Below, in pieces: positions 1 to 6,540 of a stretch of DNA of 17,032 nucleotides. Source of the stretch: an uncultured Oscillibacter sp. (GTDB taxonomy: Bacteria > Bacillota > Clostridia > Oscillospirales > Oscillospiraceae); assembly GCA_946183175.1 (NCBI GenBank), contig CAMHBH010000036.1, positions 1 to 17,032 on the forward strand, written 5' to 3'. The translations under genes were made by a program, and so were the position numbers. The stretch's first letter is position 1; each line of letters opens with the position of its first letter. The notes beneath the pieces were generated by a model. That model saw nothing but the letters and a program-made list of their open reading frames with translations. It was not told where the DNA came from and did no database searches.

Positions 1-1964
1 TTCTGCCCGAGAATGTAAGTCTGCGTGTCGCGTTGGGCGTCCGTGAGAACCGACGGGAACTTTTCGCGGATATCGGGCCAGTAATAGGAACCGTCGCGCG
101 GCTCCCAGTAGTCGGACAGCACCGGGCCGCCGTCCTCCATGCGGAATGTCAGTACCAGCGGCCCGCTCCGCCCGCTGACACGCTCAAAGCGTCCGTCGCG
201 GTAGTCGAAACTCTCCCGTAGCGACATCAGGTAGAGCGTCACAATTGACACCGCTTTTCTGTCCTCGTCCACGCTGTCGGGGCGAATCCCAAGTACGACG
301 TGGCTTTCGGCGTCGAACTCGCCCTCCGCGTACAGGGGCTTATCGTGCGCGATAACCGCCGCGCGTACCGCGTCGCTGAGTTCGCCGGACAGCGTCTCCC
401 CGACGCGCGTCACAGTCCCTACGGCCTCCGGGTTCGACGGCACCAGCAACAATTTCCCCGTATCCGTCAGGCGCAGCGTGCCCGTCAACAGCGGCCCGGA
501 ATACGGCTCTATATCCCTGCTTCTCCACTGCCGCGCCGTCAGCGTCCCGTTTTCCAGCGACAGCGTATAATTGAAGTAGAATCTTCCCTGCAACTCGCTC
601 AAGCGCCCGTTGCGGTAGTCGTATACGTTGATTCTTTCGTCAATAATCCCGGAACCGATACTGACCATGGAGCAAAATTCGGGGTAGCCGTCGCCGTTCA
701 AGTCCGCAAGATACACGCTCCACACGGGCATACCGTAAAAGAGTACGCTTTCCGCGCCGTCTGCTGTCGCCGTGACGTTCTCCGGCGTCCAGTGGAACGT
801 CACGCCCGGAAATTCCGCGATTTGTAGCGTTTCCGTCAGGTTCGGCCAGTTTGCGTCGGCGTCGTTGCGCACCCATTCGTATACGTCGCCGGATAGCGCG
901 CTAAGTTCGGCACCGTTCAGGGATTGCGGGTCGACGTTCAGTAATGCGGCTTCGGCGTCCGACGGTTCGATGGAGGTTTCGTCGGCGTCCGACAGTGCGA
1001 CGGAGGTTTCGTCGCTGGTGTCGGCGGAGACGGGGCGCGTCAACAGGCATACGCCCGCCGCTACGCATACCACGACCGCCGCGCCCGTCAGCCAGAGCGC
1101 GGGCTTCCGGTAGCGCAGTACGGCCCGGACACGCTCCTTTACTCCGGTCTCCCCGAACGCCAGCGGATACACTTGTAATTTGCGGCGGCGCAGGCCGCGA
1201 TTGAGCAACGCTTCCGAGTAGGCCGCGCGGCGCGGGGCGTCCATGCCGCGTATGGCCGCCTCGTCGCAGGCGAGCTCCACGTCGCGGCAGAACAGCGCGT
1301 AGGACACCCATACCAGCGGGTGGAACCAGTACAGGCAGGCGGTCAGCCACGCGCAGAGCTTCCAGAGCGGGTCGCCGCGCCGGATATGCGCGCGCTCGTG
1401 GGCGAGTACGCAGGACAGCTCGTCGCCGCCGAGGCCCGAGGGCACGTACACGCGGGGCCGGACGATGCCGAGTACGAACGGGGAGGGGATGTCGTCGCAG
1501 ACGTACACGCCCCCCGACAGCGCCAGCGACGCCGCGACGGTACGCCGGAGTTTGAGGTAGCCGTAGAGGCCCCAGGCCAACAGCGCGCAGAATCCGGCGA
1601 ACCACGCCCCCGACAGGACTTGTATCAGCGTCGGCGTCGGAGCTTGCGACGGCGCGGGGGCCTCGTGTACGGGTACGGGGTACGGCACGGCTTCCGGCAG
1701 AACCGCCGCCGTGACGGTTTCCACGTCGGAAACCAGCGTATTTTCGGGCGGCGCGGCGAAATAGACGGGCGCGGCGTCGGGCATGAGGCCCAGGCGGCTT
1801 TCGGGCGTATAGGGACAGAGTAGCCGCAGGGCCACGACGGCCCAGAGGAGCATACGGAACGCCTTCGGGGCGTCGCGGAGCGCAAAGCGCAACAGCACTA
1901 CGACGGCAATCACGACCGCCGCCGGGGCGGAGCGCCCCAGCAGGTACAGGAATACGCCTTCCAC
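1..1964 (-). CDS. M56-family (BlaR1-like) membrane metallopeptidase, 3' end cut off by window edge
   Basis: At least 654 residues are open to the left edge without a stop. The start is a GTG, 2 nt after the BlaI-family stop, with GAAAGGGGGA about 8 nt upstream. Hydrophobic segments lie near residues 5-27, 37-50, 114-138 and 288-308. The zinc-protease motif HERAH is at 189-193 and the downstream DVELACDE motif, typical of M56 proteases, is at 228-235. In the family, a sensed ligand activates the protease, which leads to inactivation of the partner BlaI-type repressor. Beyond residue 310 there is no recognisable penicillin-binding domain. Instead about 340 residues follow, with an acidic Ser/Thr/Asp-rich linker near 315-335 and a segment (LADLNGDGYPEF) that resembles FG-GAP or calcium-binding loops. 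Similar C-termini occur in M56 proteins of gut Clostridia as far as I recall. The ligand is unknown. Family call is confident; the signal sensed is not. Confidence 0.9.
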   Translation of the reverse strand, partial: MEGVFLYLLGRSAPAAVVIAVVVLLRFALRDAPKAFRMLLWAVVALRLLCPYTPESRLGLMPDAAPVYFAAPPENTLVSDVETVTAAVLPEAVPYPVPVHEAPAPSQAPTPTLIQVLSGAWFAGFCALLAWGLYGYLKLRRTVAASLALSGGVYVCDDIPSPFVLGIVRPRVYVPSGLGGDELSCVLAHERAHIRRGDPLWKLCAWLTACLYWFHPLVWVSYALFCRDVELACDEAAIRGMDAPRRAAYSEALLNRGLRRRKLQVYPLAFGETGVKERVRAVLRYRKPALWLTGAAVVVCVAAGVCLLTRPVSADTSDETSVALSDADETSIEPSDAEAALLNVDPQSLNGAELSALSGDVYEWVRNDADANWPNLTETLQIAEFPGVTFHWTPENVTATADGAESVLFYGMPVWSVYLADLNGDGYPEFCSMVSIGSGIIDERINVYDYRNGRLSELQGRFYFNYTLSLENGTLTARQWRSRDIEPYSGPLLTGTLRLTDTGKLLLVPSNPEAVGTVTRVGETLSGELSDAVRAAVIAHDKPLYAEGEFDAESHVVLGIRPDSVDEDRKAVSIVTLYLMSLRESFDYRDGRFERVSGRSGPLVLTFRMEDGGPVLSDYWEPRDGSYYWPDIREKFPSVLTDAQRDTQTYILGQ
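954..1013 (-). repeat. 30-bp tandem duplication inside the M56 gene
   Basis: Two adjacent 30-base units encode DETSVALSDA and DETSIEPSDA, in the linker between the last membrane helix and the extracytoplasmic C-terminal domain. It looks like a recent in-frame duplication that lengthens an acidic flexible linker. Confidence 0.8.
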
Positions 1965-1966
1965 GG

Positions 1967-2332
1967 CTAGTCCCCCTTTCGGTACTCGTCAATCATGCGG
2001 CGGATTTCGTCGGCTTCGGCGTCGGAGAGCGGCTTCCGCGACAGGAACGCCGCCACGAACGCGGGCAGAGAGCCGCCGTAGGTGTCGGACACGAACTGTT
2101 CGCTCTGCGCGGCGTAGAACTCGGCGCGGGAGAGTTGCGGCGTGACCGTGCTTTTGACGTTGCGGAACAGGCCCTTTTCGCAGAGCTTGCGCAGTACGGT
2201 GTACGTCGTGGGCTTTTTCCAGTTCAGCTCGCGCTCGCAGATTTTCACGAGTTCGCCGGACGAGAGCGGCGCGTTGGCCCATACGATGTCGGCGAAACGC
2301 GCCTCGACTTCGCCCAGTGTGATTTTTTTCAT
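1967..2332 (-). CDS. BlaI/MecI/CopY-family transcriptional repressor
   Basis: A 121-residue protein, the usual length for the family. It has an N-terminal winged helix-turn-helix (roughly residues 5-65, including the family-typical NWKKPTTYTVLRKLCEKG stretch) and a C-terminal dimerisation part with GGSLPAFVAAFLS. The ATG is preceded by GAAGGGGGA at a 6-nt spacing. In characterised relatives, a dimer binds a dyad in its own promoter and is inactivated by proteolysis when the partner M56 protease senses its signal. The M56 gene follows directly, so the two form one transcription unit. A matching palindrome overlaps the promoter -10 box (2368-2385), which supports autorepression. Targets other than itself cannot be told from this window; the divergent gene at 2543 is the nearest candidate. 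Confidence 0.93.
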   Translation of the reverse strand: MKKITLGEVEARFADIVWANAPLSSGELVKICERELNWKKPTTYTVLRKLCEKGLFRNVKSTVTPQLSRAEFYAAQSEQFVSDTYGGSLPAFVAAFLSRKPLSDAEADEIRRMIDEYRKGD

Positions 2333-2367
2333 GAGAAGTCCCCCTTCCGGGATAGATTGATTACCGG

Positions 2368-2385
2368 TAAACTAACGCTAGTTTA
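2368..2385. promoter_or_regulatory. Operator-like palindrome for the BlaI-family repressor
   Basis: The 18-bp dyad has perfect 7-bp arms, TAAACTA and TAGTTTA, around a 4-bp centre (ACGC). It overlaps the -10 box of the repressor operon completely, so binding would block transcription. BlaI-family operators are short dyads with ACTA/TAGT- or TACA/TGTA-like half sites; the match in form is good but the assignment is inference. Confidence 0.7.
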
Positions 2386-2408
2386 GCACGAGTAAATCGA
2401 TTTGTCAA
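2380..2408 (-). promoter_or_regulatory. SigA-type promoter of the BlaI/M56 operon
   Basis: On the minus strand TTGACA (2408-2403) is separated by exactly 17 bp from TAAACT (2385-2380), about 48 nt upstream of the repressor start. The -35 box is a perfect consensus match. Confidence 0.75.
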
Positions 2409-2481
2409 GGGGGACGCGAAAGTTTCCCTCCGGGTATTGACAGGCGCGCGAACCTTTTCGCGTTTCGTGTCGAATCGCGTC

Positions 2482-2511
2482 TTGACAGCAAAACGGCGCG
2501 GGTGGTATCAT
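2482..2511 (+). promoter_or_regulatory. SigA-type promoter for the gene at 2543
   Basis: TTGACA (2482-2487), 18-bp spacer, TATCAT (2506-2511). The predicted start of transcription is about 25 nt before the ATG at 2543. A second TTGACA at 2437-2442 has no convincing -10 partner. Confidence 0.65.
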
Positions 2512-2542
2512 ACAGGGCGTAATTCTTCCGGCAGGTGTCTTT

Positions 2543-3304
2543 ATGAAAACGATTCGACCTACCCCGCGCACAGGCTGGCGGCAATACTGGCTCGCTATGG
2601 CCCTGCTGTGTATCGTGACGCTTGCGCTGTTGCCCGGCGGGCGTCTCGTCTTCCGCCGCACGGCGCACATCACCCTCCCGGACAGTATCGGCCTGACGGG
2701 CGGCGAAATTACGGGCGGCCTTACGGCGGCGGTACCGCTGGATGTCTCCCCCGATACCGTGCAGGGCGTCGTCGCGACGCTCTCGCGGAGTACGCGCTAC
2801 CGCCGCGCCGTGACCGTCCGGCGTACCTGGAGCGGCGGGGAGGAGGATACGCCCCTCGTCGTGACCGTCTCCGGCAACTGGACGCGCGTCGACCGCAGTC
2901 TCCCCGACGGCACCACCCGCCACGCCGTCACCAACGGCGCGACAACCTATCTTTGGTACGGCGACGGCTCTGACGTGCTGAAAGTCCCCGCCGGGTCCGT
3001 CAGCGCCGACAACGAACAGTTGATTCCCACCTATGAGGATGTGCTGCGCCTTCCCCGGGAGCGTATCGCGCTGGCCGACTACCACCGTATTGAATCGGGC
3101 GTCGATTGCGTCTACGTTGAGACTACGCAAGAGGACAACCGCACGGAGCGTTACTGGATAGGCGTTTCGAGCGGACTGCTTGTCGCGGCGGAAATGCTTC
3201 TCGACGGAAACAGTATTTACTGGATGGAGGCCGCCGAGCCCGAGGAGCCGTCGCCGGACGCCTTCGCCCTCCCGGACGGTACGGTTCTGGTGCCGTATCC
3301 GTGA
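2543..3304 (+). CDS. Membrane-anchored protein of LolA/RseB-like appearance, function unknown
   Basis: 253 residues. A basic N-terminus and one hydrophobic segment at about residues 15-32 with no lipobox cysteine suggest a signal anchor, leaving the rest outside the membrane. The extracytoplasmic part is rich in alternating beta-strand patterns (WTRVDRSLPDG, TTYLWYGDG) and ends in RYWIGVSSGLLVAAEMLLDG followed by FALPDGTVL. That ending is typical of LolA/RseB-fold proteins in Gram-positives, where a strand carrying 'YWI...TGLLV' precedes a final hairpin. This fold call is by eye and tentative. It has its own promoter (2482) and a weak AGGTG ribosome binding site. It is divergent from the BlaI/M56 operon, so it could be part of the same response, but its promoter lies about 100 bp from the operator. 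No catalytic residues were recognised. Confidence 0.75.
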   Translation: MKTIRPTPRTGWRQYWLAMALLCIVTLALLPGGRLVFRRTAHITLPDSIGLTGGEITGGLTAAVPLDVSPDTVQGVVATLSRSTRYRRAVTVRRTWSGGEEDTPLVVTVSGNWTRVDRSLPDGTTRHAVTNGATTYLWYGDGSDVLKVPAGSVSADNEQLIPTYEDVLRLPRERIALADYHRIESGVDCVYVETTQEDNRTERYWIGVSSGLLVAAEMLLDGNSIYWMEAAEPEEPSPDAFALPDGTVLVPYP

Positions 3305-3311
3305 TTCCGCA

Positions 3312-3333
3312 CAGGAACGCATGTTCTGATTTT
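3312..3333 (+). terminator. Possible weak terminator after the 2543 gene
   Basis: CAGGAAC, loop GCAT, GTTCTG (one bulged G), followed by ATTTT and a further T-rich stretch. The stem is short, so this is only a candidate. Confidence 0.25.
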
Positions 3334-3352
3334 GGTGGTTTTCTGTAAAAAA

Positions 3353-3382
3353 TGTGGAAAACCTTGTGGAAAGTGTGGAAAA
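3353..3382 (-). repeat. Three tandem DnaA-box-like words (TTTTCCACA type)
   Basis: Plus-strand TGTGGAAAA at 3353 and 3374 and TGTGGAAAG at 3365. Read on the minus strand the outer two are TTTTCCACA, one mismatch from the DnaA box TTATCCACA and within the relaxed form TTWTNCACA. They sit in an AT-rich patch unlike the surrounding DNA, just upstream of the gene at 3409. They may equally be repeats for another regulator. Confidence 0.45.
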
Positions 3383-3408
3383 CTTGCTGTATAAAAGGAG
3401 GCTTCTCC

Positions 3409-3792
3409 GTGCGTTTTGTCAGATTGCCCCCCGGGGACGTGCCGCCCTCCCCCGACTGGCCCGCCGAGTACCGCGCCGGACACCGCGTCGGCGTACTCTC
3501 TATTGGTACGCGCAACCTCTTCTTCCGCAAGGGCTTGCGCGTCTACGCCATCCCCTACGACCGCCTCAGCCGCTATTTCCGCCGCGTGCTGGCCGTCCCG
3601 GCGCGAATCGGCTGCTGCGCCGGCGGCGAACTCCGCATAGAGCATATCGTACTCTGCGCCGTCGACGCCTCCGGCGTCGAAACCGAACTCGCGCAAATCC
3701 AACTCCCCGGGGAGCGCGCCGCCAAGGCCGTCATGAACGAGTTGCGCGACCTCGCCCCCGACGCCATTCCGCGAAAGGCAGGCCCGTCATGA
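3409..3792 (+). CDS. Small uncharacterised protein, first gene of a coupled pair
   Basis: 127 residues from a GTG start. I chose this start because a perfect AAAGGAGG lies 7 nt upstream (3394-3401); an in-frame ATG at 3352 has no ribosome binding site and would add a Trp/Lys-rich stretch (MWKTLWKVWKT) that does not look like the rest of the protein. The central part, GVLSIGTRNLFFRKGLRVYAI then PYDRLSRYFRRV, has the alternating strand pattern of a compact beta-rich, perhaps PH-like, domain, and an amphipathic helix follows near the C-terminus (ERAAKAVMNELRDLAP). There is no signal peptide or membrane segment, so it is probably cytoplasmic. The stop overlaps the next start (ATGA), implying translational coupling. 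I do not recognise a function. Confidence 0.8.
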   Translation: MRFVRLPPGDVPPSPDWPAEYRAGHRVGVLSIGTRNLFFRKGLRVYAIPYDRLSRYFRRVLAVPARIGCCAGGELRIEHIVLCAVDASGVETELAQIQLPGERAAKAVMNELRDLAPDAIPRKAGPS

Positions 3793-4286
3793 CCGCAAAG
3801 GAAATGCTCGACAAACTCCTCCGCGCCTACGCGGCCTACTACGACGTGAACCGCAAACACCCCGCGCCGCCATTCGCCGCCGAGGCCGCGTTCCGCTCGC
3901 ATACCGAACAGTATTTCCTTGTGCGGCGCGCGCGTCTCGCCGAGGCGGAATCGAATGAGTACGTATACTTCGCCGTAGAGGAAAATTTGACCGTTCCGCT
4001 TCTCCGCGCCCTCGACGGGGCCGCGTGGAACGCCGGAACCGCGCGTATCACGCCGCACAAAGACCACCGCAACAGCGACGTAACGTTGCTGATACTCGCC
4101 TCTACCGTCGAACCCGACGCCGCCGCCCTGATTCCAAAACTCAAGCACTACCAGAGCTACTTGTTCGGCTTTCAGGGCTGGAGTCACTTCCGGCTCGCGG
4201 CGGTCGCCGCCGATACCGGGAAAATCTACTGCAACCATCAGGCCAAGACCTTGCGCGGATTCCTCAAAAAGAATCTGTCGCGCTGA
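3789..4286 (+). CDS. Conserved Clostridia-type protein of unknown function
   Basis: 165 residues; the ATG at 3789 overlaps the previous stop in ATGA. No signal peptide or membrane helix is seen. Recognisable stretches are an N-terminal helix (AKEMLDKLLRAYAAYYDV), EQYFLVRRARLAEAESNEYVYF in the middle, PHKDHRNSDVTLLILA, and a C-terminal YQSYLFGFQGWSHFRLAAV followed by FLKKNL. This arrangement resembles a family of small cytoplasmic Firmicutes proteins known only as a domain of unknown function (I associate it with DUF8052, unverified). The ATGA link to the 3409 gene suggests the two products act together. The carbon-starvation transporter gene starts 97 nt downstream and may or may not be cotranscribed. 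Confidence 0.82.
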   Translation: MTAKEMLDKLLRAYAAYYDVNRKHPAPPFAAEAAFRSHTEQYFLVRRARLAEAESNEYVYFAVEENLTVPLLRALDGAAWNAGTARITPHKDHRNSDVTLLILASTVEPDAAALIPKLKHYQSYLFGFQGWSHFRLAAVAADTGKIYCNHQAKTLRGFLKKNLSR

Positions 4287-4293
4287 TGTCGCG

Positions 4294-4347
4294 TCCCCGC
4301 CGCGGGGATTCATTCCGGCGTCGCCCGGGCGGATTCCGTCCGGAATC
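4294..4347 (+). other. Hairpins in the leader of the CstA-family gene
   Basis: Two stem-loops lie in the 97-nt gap. The first is TCCCCG-CCG-CGGGGA (4294-4308). The second is GATTCC-GTCC-GGAATC (4332-4347), whose right arm can instead pair over a longer distance, ATTCCGG (4312-4318) with CCGGAAT (4340-4346). There is no T-run, so this is not a standard terminator. I see no good promoter here. Confidence 0.45.
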
Positions 4348-4383
4348 GCATATCACACAATCGGAAAGGATGAAACCAAACTT

Positions 4384-6081
4384 ATGCAGGCTATCTTGAT
4401 TATTGCCGCGGCCATTGCCATTCTCATCGTCGGCTACGTGCTCTACGGCAACTGGCTCGTCAGGCAGTGGGGAATCGACCCCGCGCGCAAGACCCCCGCC
4501 CAGACTATGGAAGACGGCGTCGACTACGTCGCCGCCAAGCCCGCCGTCCTCATGGGACACCACTTTTCGTCCATCGCCGGGGCCGGCCCCATCAACGGCC
4601 CCATTCAGGCCTCCGTATTCGGCTGGGTGCCCGTGTTCCTCTGGTGCGTCTTCGGCGGTATCTTCTTCGGCGGCCTCCACGACTTCGGCTCCCTGTTCGC
4701 CTCCATCCGCCACGACGGAAAGGGCATGGGCGAAATCATCAAGGACAATATGGGCAAACGCGCCGGACGCCTCTTCCTTGTCTTCGCGCTCCTCGTCCTG
4801 ATTCTCGTCATCGCCTCTTTCGTCAACGTCGTCGCGGGCACGTTCGCGAGTGACCATTACGGAATCAGCGCCAACCCCACCGGGAACGAGACCACCGCTA
4901 TGATTTCCCTGCTCTTTATCGCGCTGGCGGTCGTCTACGGTATCGCCACGAACCGCTTCGGGCTGGGCGTCGTCCCCGCCACCGTCGCCGGAATCGCGTG
5001 CATTTGCCTCATGCTTGTGCTCGGCCTCAACGTCGGAATCGCCATGCCCACCCTGCCGTGGATTGTCTTTATCTGCGCTTACATCACCGTCGCGTCCCTC
5101 GTGCCCGTCTGGATTCTCCTCCAGCCCCGCGACTACCTCTCCAGTTTCCTCCTCTACGGCATGATGATTCTCGCCGTTATCGGTATCCTGATTTCCGGAT
5201 TCACCGGAAGCGCCACCTTTGAAATCCCCGCCTTCACCGGGTGGACTACGAATATCGGTACCCTGTTCCCGGCCCTGTTTATTACGGTCGCCTGCGGCGC
5301 GTGTTCCGGCTTCCATTCCCTCGTCGCCACGGGTACCACGTCCAAACAGCTCAACAGTGAGGCCGACGCCAAACCTATCGGCTACGGCGCTATGCTTATC
5401 GAATCCGCCCTCGGCGTCGTGTCCCTGATTGCCGTCGGCATGGTGTTCAACAAGTACGTCAACGGCGAATTCGGCTCCCCGTCCGTGGCGTTCGCGTCCG
5501 GTATCGCGACGATGTTCGGCGACGAATCGTCGTCGATTTACGGCACCGTCCGCGCCCTGCTCACGCTCGCCGTCTCCGTCTTCGCCCTGACCAGCCTCGA
5601 CACCGCCACCCGCCTTAGCCGCTTCATGTTCTCCGAACTCTTCCTCAAAGAGGGCGAGGCCTCCTGGCGCGACGCCTCCGGTATCCGCAAAGTCCTGACC
5701 CACCCGCTCTGCGGCACGCTGATTATGGTCGTCATCGGCGGCACGCTCGGCGCGCTGAAACTGTCGCAAATCTGGGCGCTGTTCGGGGCCGCCAACCAGC
5801 TCCTCTCCGGACTGGCCCTGCTGGCCGTCGCCGCGTGGCTCGGCAACGTCGGCAAAAACAATAAGATGTTCTACTTCCCCATGTGCTTCATGCTCGTCGC
5901 GACGCTGTGCAGTCTCTGCCTGACCGTCAAGGCGAAAGTCGGCCTCATCGGCGCGGGTGGCGCGATGTGGGGCGACTACTTCCAGCTCGTTTTCGCCGCC
6001 GCTATGGTCGTTCTGGCCGTCATCCTCGCCGTCGAGGGCGTACAGACGATTCTAAAACAGCGTCAGGGCGTCAAGGCCTGA
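4384..6081 (+). CDS. cstA: CstA-family carbon starvation / peptide or pyruvate transporter
   Basis: 565 residues with about 13 strongly hydrophobic segments spread over the whole length, so an inner-membrane carrier. The family signature GHHFSSIAGAGPINGPIQA is at about residues 58-76, and DFGSLFASIRHDGKGMGEII follows near 100-120. Other CstA-like parts are VACGACSGFHSLVATGTTSKQ, SLDTATRLSRFMFSEL and LFGAANQLLSGLAL. The E. coli CstA is longer (about 700 residues); this length is usual for the Firmicutes branch. Characterised members take up peptides or pyruvate, often under carbon limitation; the substrate here is not predictable. The start is ATG 4384. The ribosome binding site GGAAAGGA lies 13-14 nt away, which is longer than optimal, and no closer in-frame start exists. 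Confidence 0.93.
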   Translation: MQAILIIAAAIAILIVGYVLYGNWLVRQWGIDPARKTPAQTMEDGVDYVAAKPAVLMGHHFSSIAGAGPINGPIQASVFGWVPVFLWCVFGGIFFGGLHDFGSLFASIRHDGKGMGEIIKDNMGKRAGRLFLVFALLVLILVIASFVNVVAGTFASDHYGISANPTGNETTAMISLLFIALAVVYGIATNRFGLGVVPATVAGIACICLMLVLGLNVGIAMPTLPWIVFICAYITVASLVPVWILLQPRDYLSSFLLYGMMILAVIGILISGFTGSATFEIPAFTGWTTNIGTLFPALFITVACGACSGFHSLVATGTTSKQLNSEADAKPIGYGAMLIESALGVVSLIAVGMVFNKYVNGEFGSPSVAFASGIATMFGDESSSIYGTVRALLTLAVSVFALTSLDTATRLSRFMFSELFLKEGEASWRDASGIRKVLTHPLCGTLIMVVIGGTLGALKLSQIWALFGAANQLLSGLALLAVAAWLGNVGKNNKMFYFPMCFMLVATLCSLCLTVKAKVGLIGAGGAMWGDYFQLVFAAAMVVLAVILAVEGVQTILKQRQGVKA

Positions 6082-6094
6082 CAAAGTATCCAAC

Positions 6095-6122
6095 AACGCC
6101 GGGGGCGCACGCCTCCGGCGTT
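6095..6122. terminator. Terminator hairpin after the CstA-family gene
   Basis: AACGCCGGGGG and CCTCCGGCGTT pair over 11 bp (one G-U) with a 6-nt loop CGCACG, 14 nt after the stop. The following bases ATTTACTT give only a weak U-tract. It lies between convergent genes and may serve both directions. Confidence 0.65.
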
Positions 6123-6140
6123 ATTTACTTCCAGTGTGTC

Positions 6141-6356
6141 TTACTCCCCGGCGTCCAGCATGGCGAAAAAGTCCTCTGTAGCTCCCGTGAAATGCTGTCC
6201 GCCGCCCGTGCGAATCATCTCATCCGTTTCCTCCGTCGCCGCGACGGTCTCCGCGTTCGGGACTTCCTCGAACGCGCGGAGAAACGTCAGCAACGCCGTG
6301 ATTTTGTATTCTGGCATGGCGCGTATGATGTTCAAGGCCTGTTCGCGGTCGCTCAC
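6141..6356 (-). CDS. Small antitoxin-like protein without a visible partner
   Basis: 71 residues from GTG 6356. That start is chosen because AAAGGGGG lies 8 nt upstream; a TTG two codons earlier (6362) would be only 2 nt from it. The sequence begins with a helix (EQALNIIRAMPEYKITALLTFLRAF), continues EEVPNAETVAATEETDEMI and ends GQHFTGATEDFFAMLDAGE. The 'PNAET..A..E..E' and 'G..F.G...F...L' patterns resemble RelB/DinJ-like or related type II antitoxins found in Clostridia. No ParE/RelE-type toxin gene follows: only 59 nt separate its stop from the convergent transporter gene. It has a good promoter of its own. The antitoxin call is tentative; it may be an orphan regulator. Confidence 0.65.
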   Translation of the reverse strand: MSDREQALNIIRAMPEYKITALLTFLRAFEEVPNAETVAATEETDEMIRTGGGQHFTGATEDFFAMLDAGE

Positions 6357-6380
6357 GCGCAACGCCCCCTTTCCGACTAC

Positions 6381-6409
6381 ATTCTACCATCGGACGGGGC
6401 AATTTTCAA
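6381..6409 (-). promoter_or_regulatory. Promoter of the antitoxin-like gene
   Basis: On the minus strand TTGAAA (6409-6404), 17-bp spacer, TAGAAT (6386-6381). It faces away from the enolase promoter, with 36 bp between the two -35 boxes. Confidence 0.65.
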
Positions 6410-6445
6410 CGCCGGGAAAATTTGTGAAAAACATCACATTCTCGC

Positions 6446-6474
6446 TTGACAGAACCGGCAAACACTGGTAAAAT
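6446..6474 (+). promoter_or_regulatory. SigA-type promoter of enolase
   Basis: TTGACA (6446-6451), 17-bp spacer, TAAAAT (6469-6474). Transcription should start near 6481, giving a leader of about 60 nt that contains a short GGCGG-AAC-CCGCC hairpin and the strong ribosome binding site GGAGGAGG before ATG 6541. Confidence 0.8.
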
Positions 6475-6540
6475 AATCTACGGTCATCATGGAGGCGGAA
6501 CCCGCCGCCCCTGAAGCAAATCGGAGGAGGAACAGAAATT

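Noticed and set aside
3352..3408. Trp-rich start MWKTLWKVWKT as a trp-type leader peptide
   Set aside because: There is no stop before the 3409 gene, no ribosome binding site, no attenuator-like terminator and no tryptophan gene nearby. I kept it only as an alternative reading of the repeat.
4370..4399. Nine-codon open frame MKPNLCRLS overlapping the start of the CstA-family gene
   Set aside because: Its ATG directly abuts the GGAAAGG ribosome binding site, too close for efficient initiation, and such short overlaps arise by chance.
4264..5769. 501-residue open frame antisense to the CstA-family gene
   Set aside because: High GC at third codon positions opens the opposite strand. The translation is a low-complexity Asp/Glu/Gly/Arg mixture without family features, and the sense frame is a clear transporter.
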